A stretch of DNA of 64,000 bases from Candidatus Nitrospira kreftii (GTDB taxonomy: Bacteria; Nitrospirota; Nitrospiria; Nitrospirales; Nitrospiraceae): positions 2,418,001 to 2,482,000 of the forward strand of contig CP047423.1 in assembly GCA_014058405.1 (NCBI GenBank). Direction: 5' to 3'. Below the pieces are notes generated by a model that did not search any database, was not told the origin of the DNA, and saw only the letters and a program-made list of their open reading frames with translations. The position numbers were made by a program, and so were the translations under genes. Positions 54,438-63,921 of the stretch are shown piece after piece (the first letter of the stretch is position 1; every line of letters begins with the position of its first letter).

Positions 54438-55880
54438 CTACTCGAGTTCAGTTGGATCGTCTGGTTTGGCTCGTCTTCTAGCGACTCCGGTGGCACGAGC
54501 GGCTGCAGCGACAGCTCGCGCAACACGAGGGACGACGTCTTTGTCAAAGACACTGGGAATAATATAATCTTCGCTCAACGTGTTCTCGGGAATGACGTTG
54601 GCGATGGCTTGGGCTGCAGCCAATTTCATGGTTTCGTTGATCTCGCTGGTTTGCACGTCGAGCGCGCCCCGAAATATTCCTGGAAATGCCAATGCATTGT
54701 TGATCTGGTTGGGATAATCGGACCGCCCCGTCGCAAAAATTGCGGCATGAGAGACCCCAAGCTCCGGCGAAACTTCCGGATCTGGATTGGCCAGCGCGAA
54801 GACGACCGAGCTGGGCGCCATGAGATCGAGATCATCGGCGGTGAGCACATTCCCCACCGAGAGGCCGATAAAGACATCGGCCCCTTTCAGCGCCTGGCGC
54901 AGCGTCCCTCTTGGGCGATCTCGGGTCAAACAGGCACGAAGATCCGTTCGGCAGGCGCGGAGTTGCTCGGCTTCTCCGTAGAGAATGATGCCCTCCTTGT
55001 CACAGCCCAGCAGATGCGTCGCCCCGGCAGCCAGCAAGATGCGGCAACAGGCCGTACCTGCGGCACCCAGACCATTGACGACGATGCGAACTTGGTCCAG
55101 CTGCTTTCCTGTCACCTTGAGGGCATTGGTCAACGCAGCGAGCAGGACAACGGCCGTGCCGTGCTGATCATCATGCATCACTGGAATATCAAGTGCTTGT
55201 TTCAGTTTCTGCTCGATCTCAAAGCAGCGCGGCGCGCTGATGTCTTCCAAATTGATTCCGCCGAACCCGGGTGCGATCCCTTGAACGATCCGAACGATCT
55301 CATCAGGATCCTGGCTGTTCAGGCAGATGGGCCAGGCATCGATCCCGGCGAGTTCTTTGAAGAGCATCACCTTGCCCTCCAAGACCGGAAGCGCCGCTTC
55401 CGGTCCAAGGTTCCCCAACCCCAACACCGCAGATCCATCAGACACAACGGCCACGCTGTTACTCTTGCTCGTAAAGGTATAGACCTTGGACTTGTCTTCA
55501 GCGATCGCTCGCGACACACGACCGACACCCGGGGTATAGACCATCGACAGGACGTTTCTGGTACTGATTGGAAACTTGCTGACGACCCGGATCTTTCCTC
55601 CGAGATGAAGAAGAAAAATGCGATCAGACGCTGAAAGCACAGTGACATCGGGTAATTCGCCGAGACGAGCCACGACCTTTTCCCCGTGTTCCTCGCTCTG
55701 CACGTCAAAGGTGATATCGCGAATCATGCGGGTTTTTGTTGCGGAGACCAAATCGACGGCCCCGAGATTCGCCTGCTCTTCCGCAAGGAGTGCCGCTACC
55801 TTGGCAAAAATGCCAGGGGTATTCGACAGTTCCAGACGGACCGTCAACCGATAGTTCGAATAGGGGCCGATCTCGCTCAT
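54438..55880 (-). CDS. NAD(P)-dependent malic enzyme with N-terminal ACT domain
   Basis: The 480-residue enzyme has an ACT domain at residues 8-85 (YRLTVRLELSNTPGIFAKVA), then the malic enzyme fold: NVLSMVYTPGVGRV (catalytic Tyr), FKELAGIDAWPICLN (catalytic Lys), DDQHGTAVV (metal-binding), the Rossmann loop VVNGLGAAGTACCRILLAAG, and ALANPDPEVSPELG. It converts malate to pyruvate and CO2 or the reverse. The ACT domain suggests allosteric control by a small ligand. It does not contain a phosphotransacetylase tail as in E. coli MaeB. A TATGATAGG motif stands 20-28 bp upstream. Confidence 0.93.
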   Translation of the reverse strand: MSEIGPYSNYRLTVRLELSNTPGIFAKVAALLAEEQANLGAVDLVSATKTRMIRDITFDVQSEEHGEKVVARLGELPDVTVLSASDRIFLLHLGGKIRVVSKFPISTRNVLSMVYTPGVGRVSRAIAEDKSKVYTFTSKSNSVAVVSDGSAVLGLGNLGPEAALPVLEGKVMLFKELAGIDAWPICLNSQDPDEIVRIVQGIAPGFGGINLEDISAPRCFEIEQKLKQALDIPVMHDDQHGTAVVLLAALTNALKVTGKQLDQVRIVVNGLGAAGTACCRILLAAGATHLLGCDKEGIILYGEAEQLRACRTDLRACLTRDRPRGTLRQALKGADVFIGLSVGNVLTADDLDLMAPSSVVFALANPDPEVSPELGVSHAAIFATGRSDYPNQINNALAFPGIFRGALDVQTSEINETMKLAAAQAIANVIPENTLSEDYIIPSVFDKDVVPRVARAVAAAARATGVARRRAKPDDPTELE

Positions 55881-55899
55881 AGACGTTGCTCATCGGTAG

Positions 55900-55908
55900 C
55901 CTATCATA
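55900..55908 (-). promoter_or_regulatory. Recurrent -10-like motif TATGATAGG before malic enzyme
   Basis: Reverse-strand TATGATAGG lies 20-28 bp before the start, so the transcript would have a very short leader. It is the same word as at 16104 and 51131. Confidence 0.4.
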
Positions 55909-55976
55909 ACCACGACGACCGGCAAGAAATTACGTAGCCTCATACGTGCATGAGCACCGTTGAGGTCTGCTATACG

Positions 55977-56006
55977 TTGACGCTGTTCTCGCCCCGATGC
56001 TAGGCT
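55977..56006 (+). promoter_or_regulatory. Candidate promoter of the DUF255/AKR fusion gene
   Basis: TTGACG (55977-55982) and TAGGCT (56001-56006) are separated by 18 bp. TAGGCT lies just before the ATG at 56013, so the transcript would be nearly leaderless. Confidence 0.3.
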
Positions 56007-56012
56007 GAAGAG

Positions 56013-59000
56013 ATGTCATTCTCTTCATCTTCTGAAAAGCAAAATCCTAATCGGCTCATCCACGAAACGAGTCCGTATCTACTCCAACATGCCTACAACC
56101 CGGTGGACTGGTACCCCTGGGGGCCGGAAGCGCTGCAGGCAGCCAAAGACAAGAATCGCCCCATCTTGCTCTCCATCGGCTACTCCGCCTGCCACTGGTG
56201 CCATGTCATGGAACGGGAATCCTTTGAGAACGAGACGATCGCCGAGCTCATGAACCGCTGGTTTATCTGCATTAAGGTCGATCGTGAGGAACGGCCTGAT
56301 CTTGACGAAATCTACATGGCCGCGACGGTCACCATGAATCATGGACAGGGAGGCTGGCCGATGACGGTGTTTTTGACACCGGATCAAGAGCCTTTTTTCG
56401 CCGGGACCTATTTCCCACCGGAAGATCGGTGGGGGCGCCCAGGCTTCGGCTCAGTGCTCAAGAAGATCGCCGACTATTGGGAGGCACGCCCATCGGAGGT
56501 TCAAGCCCAGGCCAAAGAACTCACCCGTCAACTACAAGGAACGCGCCAGATCCCCTCCCCCATTTCGATCAGTGAATCGCTGCTCCTCGAGGCCGTCGGC
56601 CAATTTCAAGAAGAGTTCGACGAGGCCCATGGCGGGTTCGGAACAGCTCCGAAGTTTCCTCCGGCCATGGGGTTGTCGTTTTTGCTCCGAAGTCACCGAC
56701 GCTCAGGCGATCCCAGGACGCTCGCGATGGTCACCAAGACCCTCGATATGATGGCAGCCGGAGGAATCTATGACCACATCGGCGGTGGATTTGCGCGCTA
56801 TTCGACCGACGCACGATGGCTGGTTCCTCACTTCGAAAAAATGCTCTATGACAATGCGCTCCTCGCTCGCATCTACGTTGAGGCCTATCAAGTTACCAAG
56901 AAGCCGCTCTATCGGCAGGTAACCAACGAAATACTCGACTATATCGGACGGGAAATGACCGGGCCGGAGGGAGGAATCTATTCCTCCACCGACGCCGACT
57001 CCGAAGGAATCGAAGGAAAGTTCTTTGTCTGGACGCCTGATGAAGTGGAAAATGTTCTTAAGAACGATGACGATGCTCGACGTTTTTGCGCACTATACGA
57101 CATCACGGCATCGGGCAATTGGGAACACAAGAACATTCCTAATCGCTTACGACCCATCGAAGAGGTCGCGAGACAACTCAACCTCACACCAGACGAGTTA
57201 GTGAAAACCACTTCCCGCGTCAAACCGCTGCTCTATGAAGCCCGCCGACGACGCGTTCCTCCCGGTCTGGATGACAAAGTGATCACCGCATGGAACGGCA
57301 TGATGTTATCCGCTATGGCTGAGGCGGCGCGAGTCTTCGGAGACGCCCGCTATCTCGAAAGCGCCACGCGAACCGCCGATTTCCTGCTGCGAAGTCATGC
57401 TAAGTCAGATGGCCGATTACTTCGCACGTCACGAGCCGGGCGCGCGCATCTCGATGCCTATCTGGAAGACTACGCCTACCTGGCCGAAGGACTGATCGAC
57501 CTCTATGAAGCCGGTGGCGCCGAATCGTACCTCCATGCCGCAGCACGACTCGCGGAGTTCTTGATCACGGACTTTATGGATCAGGAGCAAGGCGGCTTCT
57601 TCACCACGGCGCAGCACCATGAATCACTCATTCTCCGGCACCGGGAGGGTACCGACGGAGCGATTCCCAGCGCGAACGCGGTCGCCGCCTCAGCCCTTGT
57701 CAGGCTATCGTTCCACTTCGATCGCGACGAATGGCGCAACGCTGCAATTTCTGCTGTCCGTGTCTACGGTCGGCAGATGACTCGCTATCCCCGGGCCTTT
57801 GCCAAGAGTCTGGCCGTGCTCGATTTTCTCACGGAAGGACCGGTGGAACTGGCCATCATGGCGAGCGAATCGCCCGAGGAGTTTCGTGTCCTTCGCGAAG
57901 CGGTGGCAGAGTACTATCTTCCTAACCGCGTCGTGGCAACAGGATTGCCAGGGCAACCCTCTTCGCTTCCCCTCCTGAACGGCAGATCAGCCATCTCCGG
58001 CAAAGCAACTTTGTACGTGTGCCGGAATTATAGCTGTCGCCAACCGATCACCGACCCTCGCCTAGTCAAAGACGCATTGGTGAAGGAGTTGGTGACCACG
58101 ACGGGCAGCCATGACGAACCGAAATTATTGCGGGGCGCCGCCCTCTCAGGGCATGCCACAAGCCAAGGCACCGCAGCCTATGCTTCCCGCATGATGGCGC
58201 GAGACGGAGAGTCCAATCTCGTACACGCCTTTACGACACTGGGCACAACCGGTCTGACCACCACACGCATCGGGTTCGGCACGTACCGAGTCGATCTGCG
58301 CAATGCTGAATATCGCGACGCTTTGAAAAAGGCCTTACGGACATCGTGCAATCTGATCGACACCTCAACTAATTACATGGACGGCGACAGCGAACGGTTG
58401 GTGGGATCCGTGCTGGCTGAGCTTGCGACATCCGGCGAGATCCGACGCGATGAACTCATCGTGGTCTCGAAAATCGGATATGTGCAGGGAGAGAACCTGA
58501 AGCTTGCCGAGTCCAGAGAAACGAGTGGCCGCCCCTACCCTGAGGTCGTCAAATACGGAGAAGGGATCTGGCACTGCATCCACCCTGAGTTCTTGGCGGA
58601 TCAACTGATGTTGTCACTCGATCGGCTTGGTTTGGCTACACTGGATCTCTGCCTGCTACACAATCCGGAATACTATTTCTCAGAAGCGAAGCATCGCGGC
58701 GAAACAGACTTAGAGAAGCTTCGCACAGACTTTTATGCCCGACTCGAACGAGCCTTTACCTACTTTGAATCTCAGATTTCGGAGGGGCGATTACAGTATT
58801 ACGGCGTCTCCTCAAATACCGTCGCTTCCCCAAGTGACGATCCGGAAGCAACCTCGCTCGAGCGCATGATCCAGGCAGCAAAGACCGCAGCTCAACTCGT
58901 AGGTTCAACCAACCATCACTTTCAAGTACTTCAGTGCCCGATGAATCTCCTGGAATCCGGCCCTGCCCTAACCGCCAACACCGGCCCCACTTACGCTCAA

Positions 59001-59699
59001 ACCGTCCTTGAACATGCTCAGCAGAACCAGATCGCGATTGTGGTGAATCGACCCTTAAACGCCATGCTCGGGCAGAACAGGATGCTACGGCTGTCGGATC
59101 TGCCGCTCGAAGACAGTCCCATTGATTTCAATGCACATCTCGGGGAGCTGGGAGCGCTTGAACAGGAATACCGGAACTCCATCGCACCGCATATCCAGGG
59201 TACCGAGACTGAGGTGGCCCCAACGGAATTTTTCAATTGGTCGATCGAACTGCAACGGCTACGTCCCCAGATTCAGGGACTGGAACATTGGGAACAGATC
59301 GAACATCGCGTGATCGCCCCACGAATCAACCAAGTATTCCAGCTGCTTGACCATCGACTGTCAGGAGATACGGCTGAACAGTGGGGAAATTGGCGTCAAC
59401 GCTATGTTCCCGAACTCCTGACTCTGCTGCGCGGTCTCCGGCATGAAGCAACCGTGCGAAGCCGAACCCAAACCGGCCAAGTCACGCAAGCCATCGATCC
59501 ATTCCTGCCGGCCTCGCGTCGAGCCTCCTCACTCTCCCAAAAGGCGCTCTGGGTCCTCACCAGCACGCCAGGCGTCACCTGCGTTTTGAACGGCATGCGT
59601 ACGACTCGGTATGTTGAGGATACCCTCTCCGTGTTGAAGTGGGAACCGCTCAACGAGATCCGGACTATCTATGAAGCCGCAACACAGCTGCCTCGGTAA
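56013..59699 (+). CDS. Fusion of a DUF255 thioredoxin-domain protein and an aldo/keto reductase
   Basis: The 1228-residue protein is one unbroken frame. Residues 1-180 are a DUF255/thioredoxin fold ([20 protein letters not shown]; Cys60 and Cys63 in [12 protein letters not shown]). Residues about 200-700 are a six-hairpin glycosidase-like part of the YyaL/SPATA20 family ([18 protein letters not shown]-type region, [17 protein letters not shown]). Residues about 748-1228 are an aldo/keto reductase: ARIGFGTYR-type start, then the tetrad Asp783 and Tyr788 ([10 protein letters not shown]), Lys820 and His883 (LLHNPEYYF). YyaL-type proteins alone are about 690 residues. The reductase tetrad is intact, so it is probably active with NADPH; the substrate is unknown. 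The join is discussed in the findings. Confidence 0.9.
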   Translation: MSFSSSSEKQNPNRLIHETSPYLLQHAYNPVDWYPWGPEALQAAKDKNRPILLSIGYSACHWCHVMERESFENETIAELMNRWFICIKVDREERPDLDEIYMAATVTMNHGQGGWPMTVFLTPDQEPFFAGTYFPPEDRWGRPGFGSVLKKIADYWEARPSEVQAQAKELTRQLQGTRQIPSPISISESLLLEAVGQFQEEFDEAHGGFGTAPKFPPAMGLSFLLRSHRRSGDPRTLAMVTKTLDMMAAGGIYDHIGGGFARYSTDARWLVPHFEKMLYDNALLARIYVEAYQVTKKPLYRQVTNEILDYIGREMTGPEGGIYSSTDADSEGIEGKFFVWTPDEVENVLKNDDDARRFCALYDITASGNWEHKNIPNRLRPIEEVARQLNLTPDELVKTTSRVKPLLYEARRRRVPPGLDDKVITAWNGMMLSAMAEAARVFGDARYLESATRTADFLLRSHAKSDGRLLRTSRAGRAHLDAYLEDYAYLAEGLIDLYEAGGAESYLHAAARLAEFLITDFMDQEQGGFFTTAQHHESLILRHREGTDGAIPSANAVAASALVRLSFHFDRDEWRNAAISAVRVYGRQMTRYPRAFAKSLAVLDFLTEGPVELAIMASESPEEFRVLREAVAEYYLPNRVVATGLPGQPSSLPLLNGRSAISGKATLYVCRNYSCRQPITDPRLVKDALVKELVTTTGSHDEPKLLRGAALSGHATSQGTAAYASRMMARDGESNLVHAFTTLGTTGLTTTRIGFGTYRVDLRNAEYRDALKKALRTSCNLIDTSTNYMDGDSERLVGSVLAELATSGEIRRDELIVVSKIGYVQGENLKLAESRETSGRPYPEVVKYGEGIWHCIHPEFLADQLMLSLDRLGLATLDLCLLHNPEYYFSEAKHRGETDLEKLRTDFYARLERAFTYFESQISEGRLQYYGVSSNTVASPSDDPEATSLERMIQAAKTAAQLVGSTNHHFQVLQCPMNLLESGPALTANTGPTYAQTVLEHAQQNQIAIVVNRPLNAMLGQNRMLRLSDLPLEDSPIDFNAHLGELGALEQEYRNSIAPHIQGTETEVAPTEFFNWSIELQRLRPQIQGLEHWEQIEHRVIAPRINQVFQLLDHRLSGDTAEQWGNWRQRYVPELLTLLRGLRHEATVRSRTQTGQVTQAIDPFLPASRRASSLSQKALWVLTSTPGVTCVLNGMRTTRYVEDTLSVLKWEPLNEIRTIYEAATQLPR

Positions 59700-59864
59700 T
59701 GTTCTCCCAGTTGCTTCATTCGAGAAGATCGCTTAGGAAGTCTGCGTCCTTCTTAGGTTAAAGACCTCACCCTCCGTTTCCTCCACATGCATGGTACGCC
59801 CGACCTTCTTCGTACTGCCCTGGCGCATGCACCTATCACAACGCAATATTTAACACATGGATCC

Positions 59865-59893
59865 TTGACAGCCCCTCACTCATTCACTAAGGT
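59865..59893 (+). promoter_or_regulatory. Candidate promoter of the ppx operon
   Basis: TTGACA (59865-59870) and TAAGGT (59888-59893) are separated by 17 bp, about 40 bp before the GTG start at 59933. Confidence 0.45.
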
Positions 59894-59932
59894 TCATCCG
59901 TCCTTCTCTTTGTTACTTTGTAGGGTATTTCT

Positions 59933-61486
59933 GTGTCAAAACTTGCCGTTATCGATATCGGAACAAATTCCATCCACATGGTACTGGCAGAAATTCTGCC
60001 GGATGCCAGCTTCAAGATTCTTGATCGCTTCAAGGACATGACCCGGCTGGGTAACGGAGCATTTGCGAGCAAACGGCTCGCCGATGAGGTCATGGCTCGA
60101 GCCCTTGAAGTCCTGAAGACGTTAGTGACACTTGCCCGCAATAAAGGTTTTGATCGTGTGATCGCCGTTGCTACCAGCGCGGTACGCGAGGCCGAAAACG
60201 GCGGTGATTTCGTCTCCATGATCATGGAAGAAACCGGACTGAGGGTGCGCGTGATCAGCGGCACCGAGGAAGCTCGGCTGATCTTCCTAGGGGTCAAAAA
60301 CAGCATTGCGCTCACGGATGAGCCTACCTTGGTGGTGGACATCGGCGGCGGTTCAGTGGAATTGATCGTGGGCCATCGGGAAGGAATGATTCATGGAACG
60401 AGCCTGAAGCTCGGAGCGATCCGATTAGCTGAACAATATCTTCCTAAAACTCCGCCCTCAGAGCGGATGATGCACGCCCTTAAGCAGGCCGTGCTCACTC
60501 ACCTTCGTGAGGCGGTGGCATCATTCAAGACTAGAAAGTTTTGTTCGCTCGTCGCCACTTCCGGTATGGCTTCCAACATCGGTGAGGTAATCCATCTGCG
60601 CCACACTGGACGGCCGTTGCCACAGCATAATCTAGCGACGGTATCGCTCAAAGATATCCGTGCCCTTGAAGCAGAGCTGGCTCAAGCCTCAGTGAAGGCT
60701 CGCTTGTCCATTCCTGGCCTGGATCCTAAACGTGTCGATACTCTCCTCCCGGCCACCGTCCTACTCCGCTGCCTTTTGGAGATTTCTGGCCTCACTGACC
60801 TGACATTATGCGACAAGGCTATTCGTGAGGGTGTGATCTACGATTTCATTGTCCGGCATCGTGAGGGCCTGAAAGCTGAGAACGAGATTCCCGACATTCG
60901 TCGCCGCAACGTGATCGGCCTTGCGCGCCGTTGTCATGCGCCTGAAGCGCATTCGCTGCATGTCGCTGAGCTGGCTCTGAGCCTTTTTGATCAAACACGG
61001 CGGATGCATCGCCTCGGGCCGCAAGAACGAACCTGGCTGGAATACGCATCGATCTTGCATGATGTGGGATATCTCATTAATCCACGACAGCATCACAAGC
61101 ACGCCTATTACCTCATCACACACAGCGATTTGGCAGGGTTGACCGCCGAAGAAATCGACGTGGTTGCCACCGTCGCCCGCTACCACCGGCGCTCTCTGCC
61201 GGCCCTCAAACACGAAGAATTTGACCGGCTTACCCCTCGGTTCCAACGTGTCGTCAAGATTCTTGCGGCCTTATTACGGATCGCCGATGGACTTGATCGC
61301 ACTCATTTCTCCCTTGTCAGGTCCGTGAACGTCAGATTCGGAAAGCAGATCATGATCGACGTACACCTGGCAGGCGATGCGGAGATGGAGTTGTGGGCAG
61401 CGAAGAGTCGGGCCGATCTGTTCGAACAGGTATTCCACCGACGGATCCAATTCTCAAAGATGTTGTTGGAAACCCGCAAATCATGA
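59933..61486 (+). CDS. ppx: Ppx/GppA exopolyphosphatase with C-terminal HD domain
   Basis: The 517-residue protein starts from GTG with LAVIDIGTNSIHMVLAEI and has the sugar-kinase/actin fold residues: GTEEARLIFLGV and VVDIGGGSVELIVG (catalytic Glu region). A C-terminal HD-type domain follows, with ILHDVGYLINPRQHHKHAYY and RYHRRSLPALKHEEF. It hydrolyses polyphosphate and/or pppGpp to ppGpp. The two activities cannot be separated by motif. Its ATGA overlap with the next gene, and that gene's overlap with the third, mark a three-gene operon. Confidence 0.9.
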   Translation: MSKLAVIDIGTNSIHMVLAEILPDASFKILDRFKDMTRLGNGAFASKRLADEVMARALEVLKTLVTLARNKGFDRVIAVATSAVREAENGGDFVSMIMEETGLRVRVISGTEEARLIFLGVKNSIALTDEPTLVVDIGGGSVELIVGHREGMIHGTSLKLGAIRLAEQYLPKTPPSERMMHALKQAVLTHLREAVASFKTRKFCSLVATSGMASNIGEVIHLRHTGRPLPQHNLATVSLKDIRALEAELAQASVKARLSIPGLDPKRVDTLLPATVLLRCLLEISGLTDLTLCDKAIREGVIYDFIVRHREGLKAENEIPDIRRRNVIGLARRCHAPEAHSLHVAELALSLFDQTRRMHRLGPQERTWLEYASILHDVGYLINPRQHHKHAYYLITHSDLAGLTAEEIDVVATVARYHRRSLPALKHEEFDRLTPRFQRVVKILAALLRIADGLDRTHFSLVRSVNVRFGKQIMIDVHLAGDAEMELWAAKSRADLFEQVFHRRIQFSKMLLETRKS

Positions 61487-62232
61487 GTGAGCCCCACTCA
61501 ATCACAACGCCCTCTCACCCCTACCCCGGCAAGCTGATCATCGTCGAAGGCATTGATGGATCGGGAAAGAGCACTCAACTACAGCTCTTGCACAAGTGGC
61601 TCGAATCGAAAGGTCATAAGGTTTTCTTTACTGAGTGGAATTCCTCAGAATTGGTCAAGGAGACCACGAAACGAGGGAAGAAATCAAAGAGTCTGACACC
61701 GACAACATTCAGCTTGCTGCACGCAACGGACTTTGCCAGCCGACTCTATCATCATGTTCTCCCTCCTCTAAAAGCGGGGATGATCGTCCTAGCTGATCGC
61801 TACATGTACACGGCATTCGCACGTGATGTCATCCGCGGGGTGTCGGCTCAGTGGATCCGCAAACTCTATGCCTTTGCCATCAAGCCCGATATGTCGTTCT
61901 ATTTCAAAGTTCCGATTGAGGTGGCCATTTCTCGACTCCTGCGAGGGACGCGCGGTCAGTTCAAGTACTATGAAGCAGGTATGGATATGAATCTGAGTCC
62001 TGACCTGACCCAGAGCTTTCAGATCTTCCAATCGCGAATTCTGACAGAATACGACAAGATCGTGAACGAATTCGGTCTCTTGACGATGGATGCGACTCAA
62101 GACATCGAGACGCAACAGGAGCTCATGCGGACGCTGGTGTCTGATACCCTGCGTGGCTACAAACCAAAACGAGGCACCTATGGTCGACGCACGCTTTTTT
62201 GGCGACGGTTTGACGTACATAAATCCGAGTGA
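61483..62232 (+). CDS. Thymidylate-kinase-like P-loop kinase (canonical P-loop)
   Basis: The 249-residue protein has Walker A EGIDGSGKST (Lys29), a helical lid-like part, and the nucleotide-acceptor motif LADRYMYTAFARD (Asp105, Arg106, Tyr107), comparable to DRYxxS of dTMP kinase. It is longer than typical dTMP kinase (about 210) and has a basic tail (PKRGTYGRRTLFWRR). Usual dTMP kinases read DRYxxSxxAYQ; this pair reads DRYMYTAFARD, so the substrate may differ. Its ATG overlaps the ppx stop. It is paralogous to the next gene. Confidence 0.75.
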   Translation: MSEPHSITTPSHPYPGKLIIVEGIDGSGKSTQLQLLHKWLESKGHKVFFTEWNSSELVKETTKRGKKSKSLTPTTFSLLHATDFASRLYHHVLPPLKAGMIVLADRYMYTAFARDVIRGVSAQWIRKLYAFAIKPDMSFYFKVPIEVAISRLLRGTRGQFKYYEAGMDMNLSPDLTQSFQIFQSRILTEYDKIVNEFGLLTMDATQDIETQQELMRTLVSDTLRGYKPKRGTYGRRTLFWRRFDVHKSE

Positions 62233-62902
62233 GCTCAAAGGAAAACTGATCACCGTTGAAGGGACCGACGGAGTCGGCCGCTCGACTCACATCGAGCTGT
62301 TGCAAGAATGGTTGGAGGTCCAAGGGTATGGGGTGATCACGACCGGATGGACTCGATCCAATCTCATGTCCAAAACTATCGAAATGGCAAAGGCCGGCAA
62401 TATCGTCGACCGATGGTCTCTCAGCCTTCTCTATGCAACAGATTTTGCCGACCGCCTGGAGCACCAGGTCATTCCTGCTCTTCGCTCGGGGTTTATCGTC
62501 TTGGCAGATCGCTACATCTACACGGCGTTCGCGCGTGATTTCGTGCGCAGCACTGATCGCACATGGATTCGTGACGTATTCGGGTTCGCCCCGATTCCAG
62601 ACCTTGTGTGCTATTTACGGATTGATGTCGAGACTCTTGCACTTCGTGTCATCGAAACCACTGGAATGAATTATTGGGAATCCGGTATGGACCTTCGGCT
62701 GGGAACCGATCTGTATGACAGTTTTAAGAAATATCAATCACTCTTAATCGAGGAATTCGACAAGATGGCCATTGAATTCCACTTCAATGTCGTCGACGCA
62801 AGAAAATCACCCGAAGAGATCCAGGATGAGCTCAAAGGCTATATCCTCCCCGTGTTGCAGAACCACAAACCTGTTATCGCCGCTGGAGGGGGCGGGGCCT
62901 AG
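62180..62902 (+). CDS. Thymidylate-kinase-like protein with Lys-to-Arg P-loop
   Basis: The 240-residue paralogue carries VEGTDGVGRSTHIELLQEWL, in which Arg34 stands where the P-loop Lys is expected, then LADRYIYTAFARD (Asp110, Arg111, Tyr112). It has lost the basic tail of its partner. It overlaps the first kinase gene by 53 bp, with GAGG before its ATG inside that gene. The substitution in a usually invariant ATP-binding residue suggests altered or lost activity, so the two may form a catalytic/regulatory heterodimer (inference). It converges on sixA with a 4-bp overlap. Confidence 0.75.
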   Translation: MVDARFFGDGLTYINPSELKGKLITVEGTDGVGRSTHIELLQEWLEVQGYGVITTGWTRSNLMSKTIEMAKAGNIVDRWSLSLLYATDFADRLEHQVIPALRSGFIVLADRYIYTAFARDFVRSTDRTWIRDVFGFAPIPDLVCYLRIDVETLALRVIETTGMNYWESGMDLRLGTDLYDSFKKYQSLLIEEFDKMAIEFHFNVVDARKSPEEIQDELKGYILPVLQNHKPVIAAGGGGA

Positions 62903-63432
62903 GACGGTTCGCGTTGTCGTTTCATCCGTGCCCGCTTGCCCAACACCCGCAGCTGCACCGGTGGTACCCACCAGCACAGCCGACACTGCCCCGCCCTGTC
63001 CTTACGTTCCATTTCTATACAGGCGGCCCCAGCTTTCTTGATCGGGAAATTCAGAAGCACTTTTCCACACAGGAGGAGGCTCACAACTTCTCCGAGAAAG
63101 GGCTCATGGCCTACGCAGAGAACCACAGCGTCAGAAGGCAGCGCCTGCAGCATACTCACAAGCTGTTCAGGCTTTGCTCCAACCGCTAACTCTTCTCGTG
63201 TCTCCATCTTCAGTCCAGGACAGATCACCGTGCGAAGTAACCGAGCCGTATCATACGCCCGTACGAATGGGCTCGTGAATAGATGGGTCGGCTTGCAGCC
63301 TAGTGCGGCAAGCCCTGCAGCGGCTTGTCGCACGCGCTTCTTTCCCCGCTCCGTAAGAGGACGATTTTCATCCGTTCCTTCCCATTCGTCTCGTTCTACC
63401 GCAATGCCGTGGCGAATCAGAATACATTCCAT
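62899..63432 (-). CDS. sixA: SixA-type phosphohistidine phosphatase
   Basis: The 177-residue protein has the histidine phosphatase core: N-terminal MECILIRHGIAVERD (RHG catalytic motif), FTSPFVRAYDTARLLRTVIC and the second His in VVLCVGHEPFLGEVV. SixA removes phosphate from a phospho-His of HPt-type proteins; other relatives act on small phosphate esters. GGGAGGGAG stands before the ATG. The C-terminal tail is Arg-rich, unlike typical SixA (about 160), and may bind nucleic acid or membrane. It faces the ppx-kinase operon tail to tail. Confidence 0.88.
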   Translation of the reverse strand: MECILIRHGIAVERDEWEGTDENRPLTERGKKRVRQAAAGLAALGCKPTHLFTSPFVRAYDTARLLRTVICPGLKMETREELAVGAKPEQLVSMLQALPSDAVVLCVGHEPFLGEVVSLLLCGKVLLNFPIKKAGAACIEMERKDRAGQCRLCWWVPPVQLRVLGKRARMKRQREPS

Positions 63433-63541
63433 CGCGCTCCCTCCCTGCAGTGAGACCGAAACTTACCGGAAGACCATCTTGTCGTTAACAAAGATTTTAC
63501 CGAGTGATGACCATGTTGAAACCGAGATTGAGTACACTGAT

Positions 63542-63721
63542 ATGAGCCTAGACCAGAGGTATCGCCCAGATTACGGTTTTTCTTTTGATGTTCTTGAACT
63601 ACGTCTAATATGTCCTAGCGACCGTGTGAGTGACTTCGTCTTGGCACCGCTACGCTTAATCTTAGAGAAGGAAGCCGGCATAACACAAGGCACCCAATGT
63701 CATCAGGGAGATATGTCATGA
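63542..63721 (+). CDS. Possible 59-residue protein upstream of the winged-helix gene
   Basis: The frame from the ATG at 63542 reads MSLDQRYRPDYGFSFDVLEL, then RLICPSDRVSDFVLAPLRLI, and ends with TGA overlapping the next ATG (ATGA at 63718-63721). No Shine-Dalgarno is visible. The coupling is suggestive, but the sequence has no recognisable domain. Confidence 0.25.
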   Translation: MSLDQRYRPDYGFSFDVLELRLICPSDRVSDFVLAPLRLILEKEAGITQGTQCHQGDMS

Positions 63722-63921
63722 CCCAACAAGCGAGAGCTAAATTATTGGCGATTGTGTATGAACACCGACACATTGCTCTGGAAGAACTTGTCAACAGCCT
63801 CCCCGAACTAACCTGGAACCAGGTATTTTCCATGGTAGACGAGCTGAGCCGAAGACAATTAATCTCATTGCGTCGACGGGGATTTGATTATGAGTTGCTG
63901 GCATGTTCGGTCCCAGCCTAA
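63718..63921 (+). CDS. Small winged-helix-like protein
   Basis: The 67-residue protein MTQQARAKLLAIVYEHRHIA has the make-up of a winged-helix fragment: LEELVNSLPELTWNQVFSMV (helix-turn-helix) and DELSRRQLISLRRRGFDYEL (recognition helix and wing). It is basic at the end and has no partner domain, so it could be a small DNA-binding regulator. The nearest Shine-Dalgarno is a GGGAG about nine bases upstream. The target is unknown. Confidence 0.6.
   Translation: MTQQARAKLLAIVYEHRHIALEELVNSLPELTWNQVFSMVDELSRRQLISLRRRGFDYELLACSVPA

Noticed and set aside
54411-55634. A 407-codon open frame on the + strand opposite malic enzyme
   Set aside because: It is the antisense of a clearly identified enzyme, the residue composition is not protein-like, and no Shine-Dalgarno fits; GC-rich codon bias leaves long open antisense frames.
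62936-63541. Long + frame antisense to sixA
   Set aside because: It is antisense to a clear phosphatase; only its last 59 codons (63542-63721) were kept as a weak candidate.
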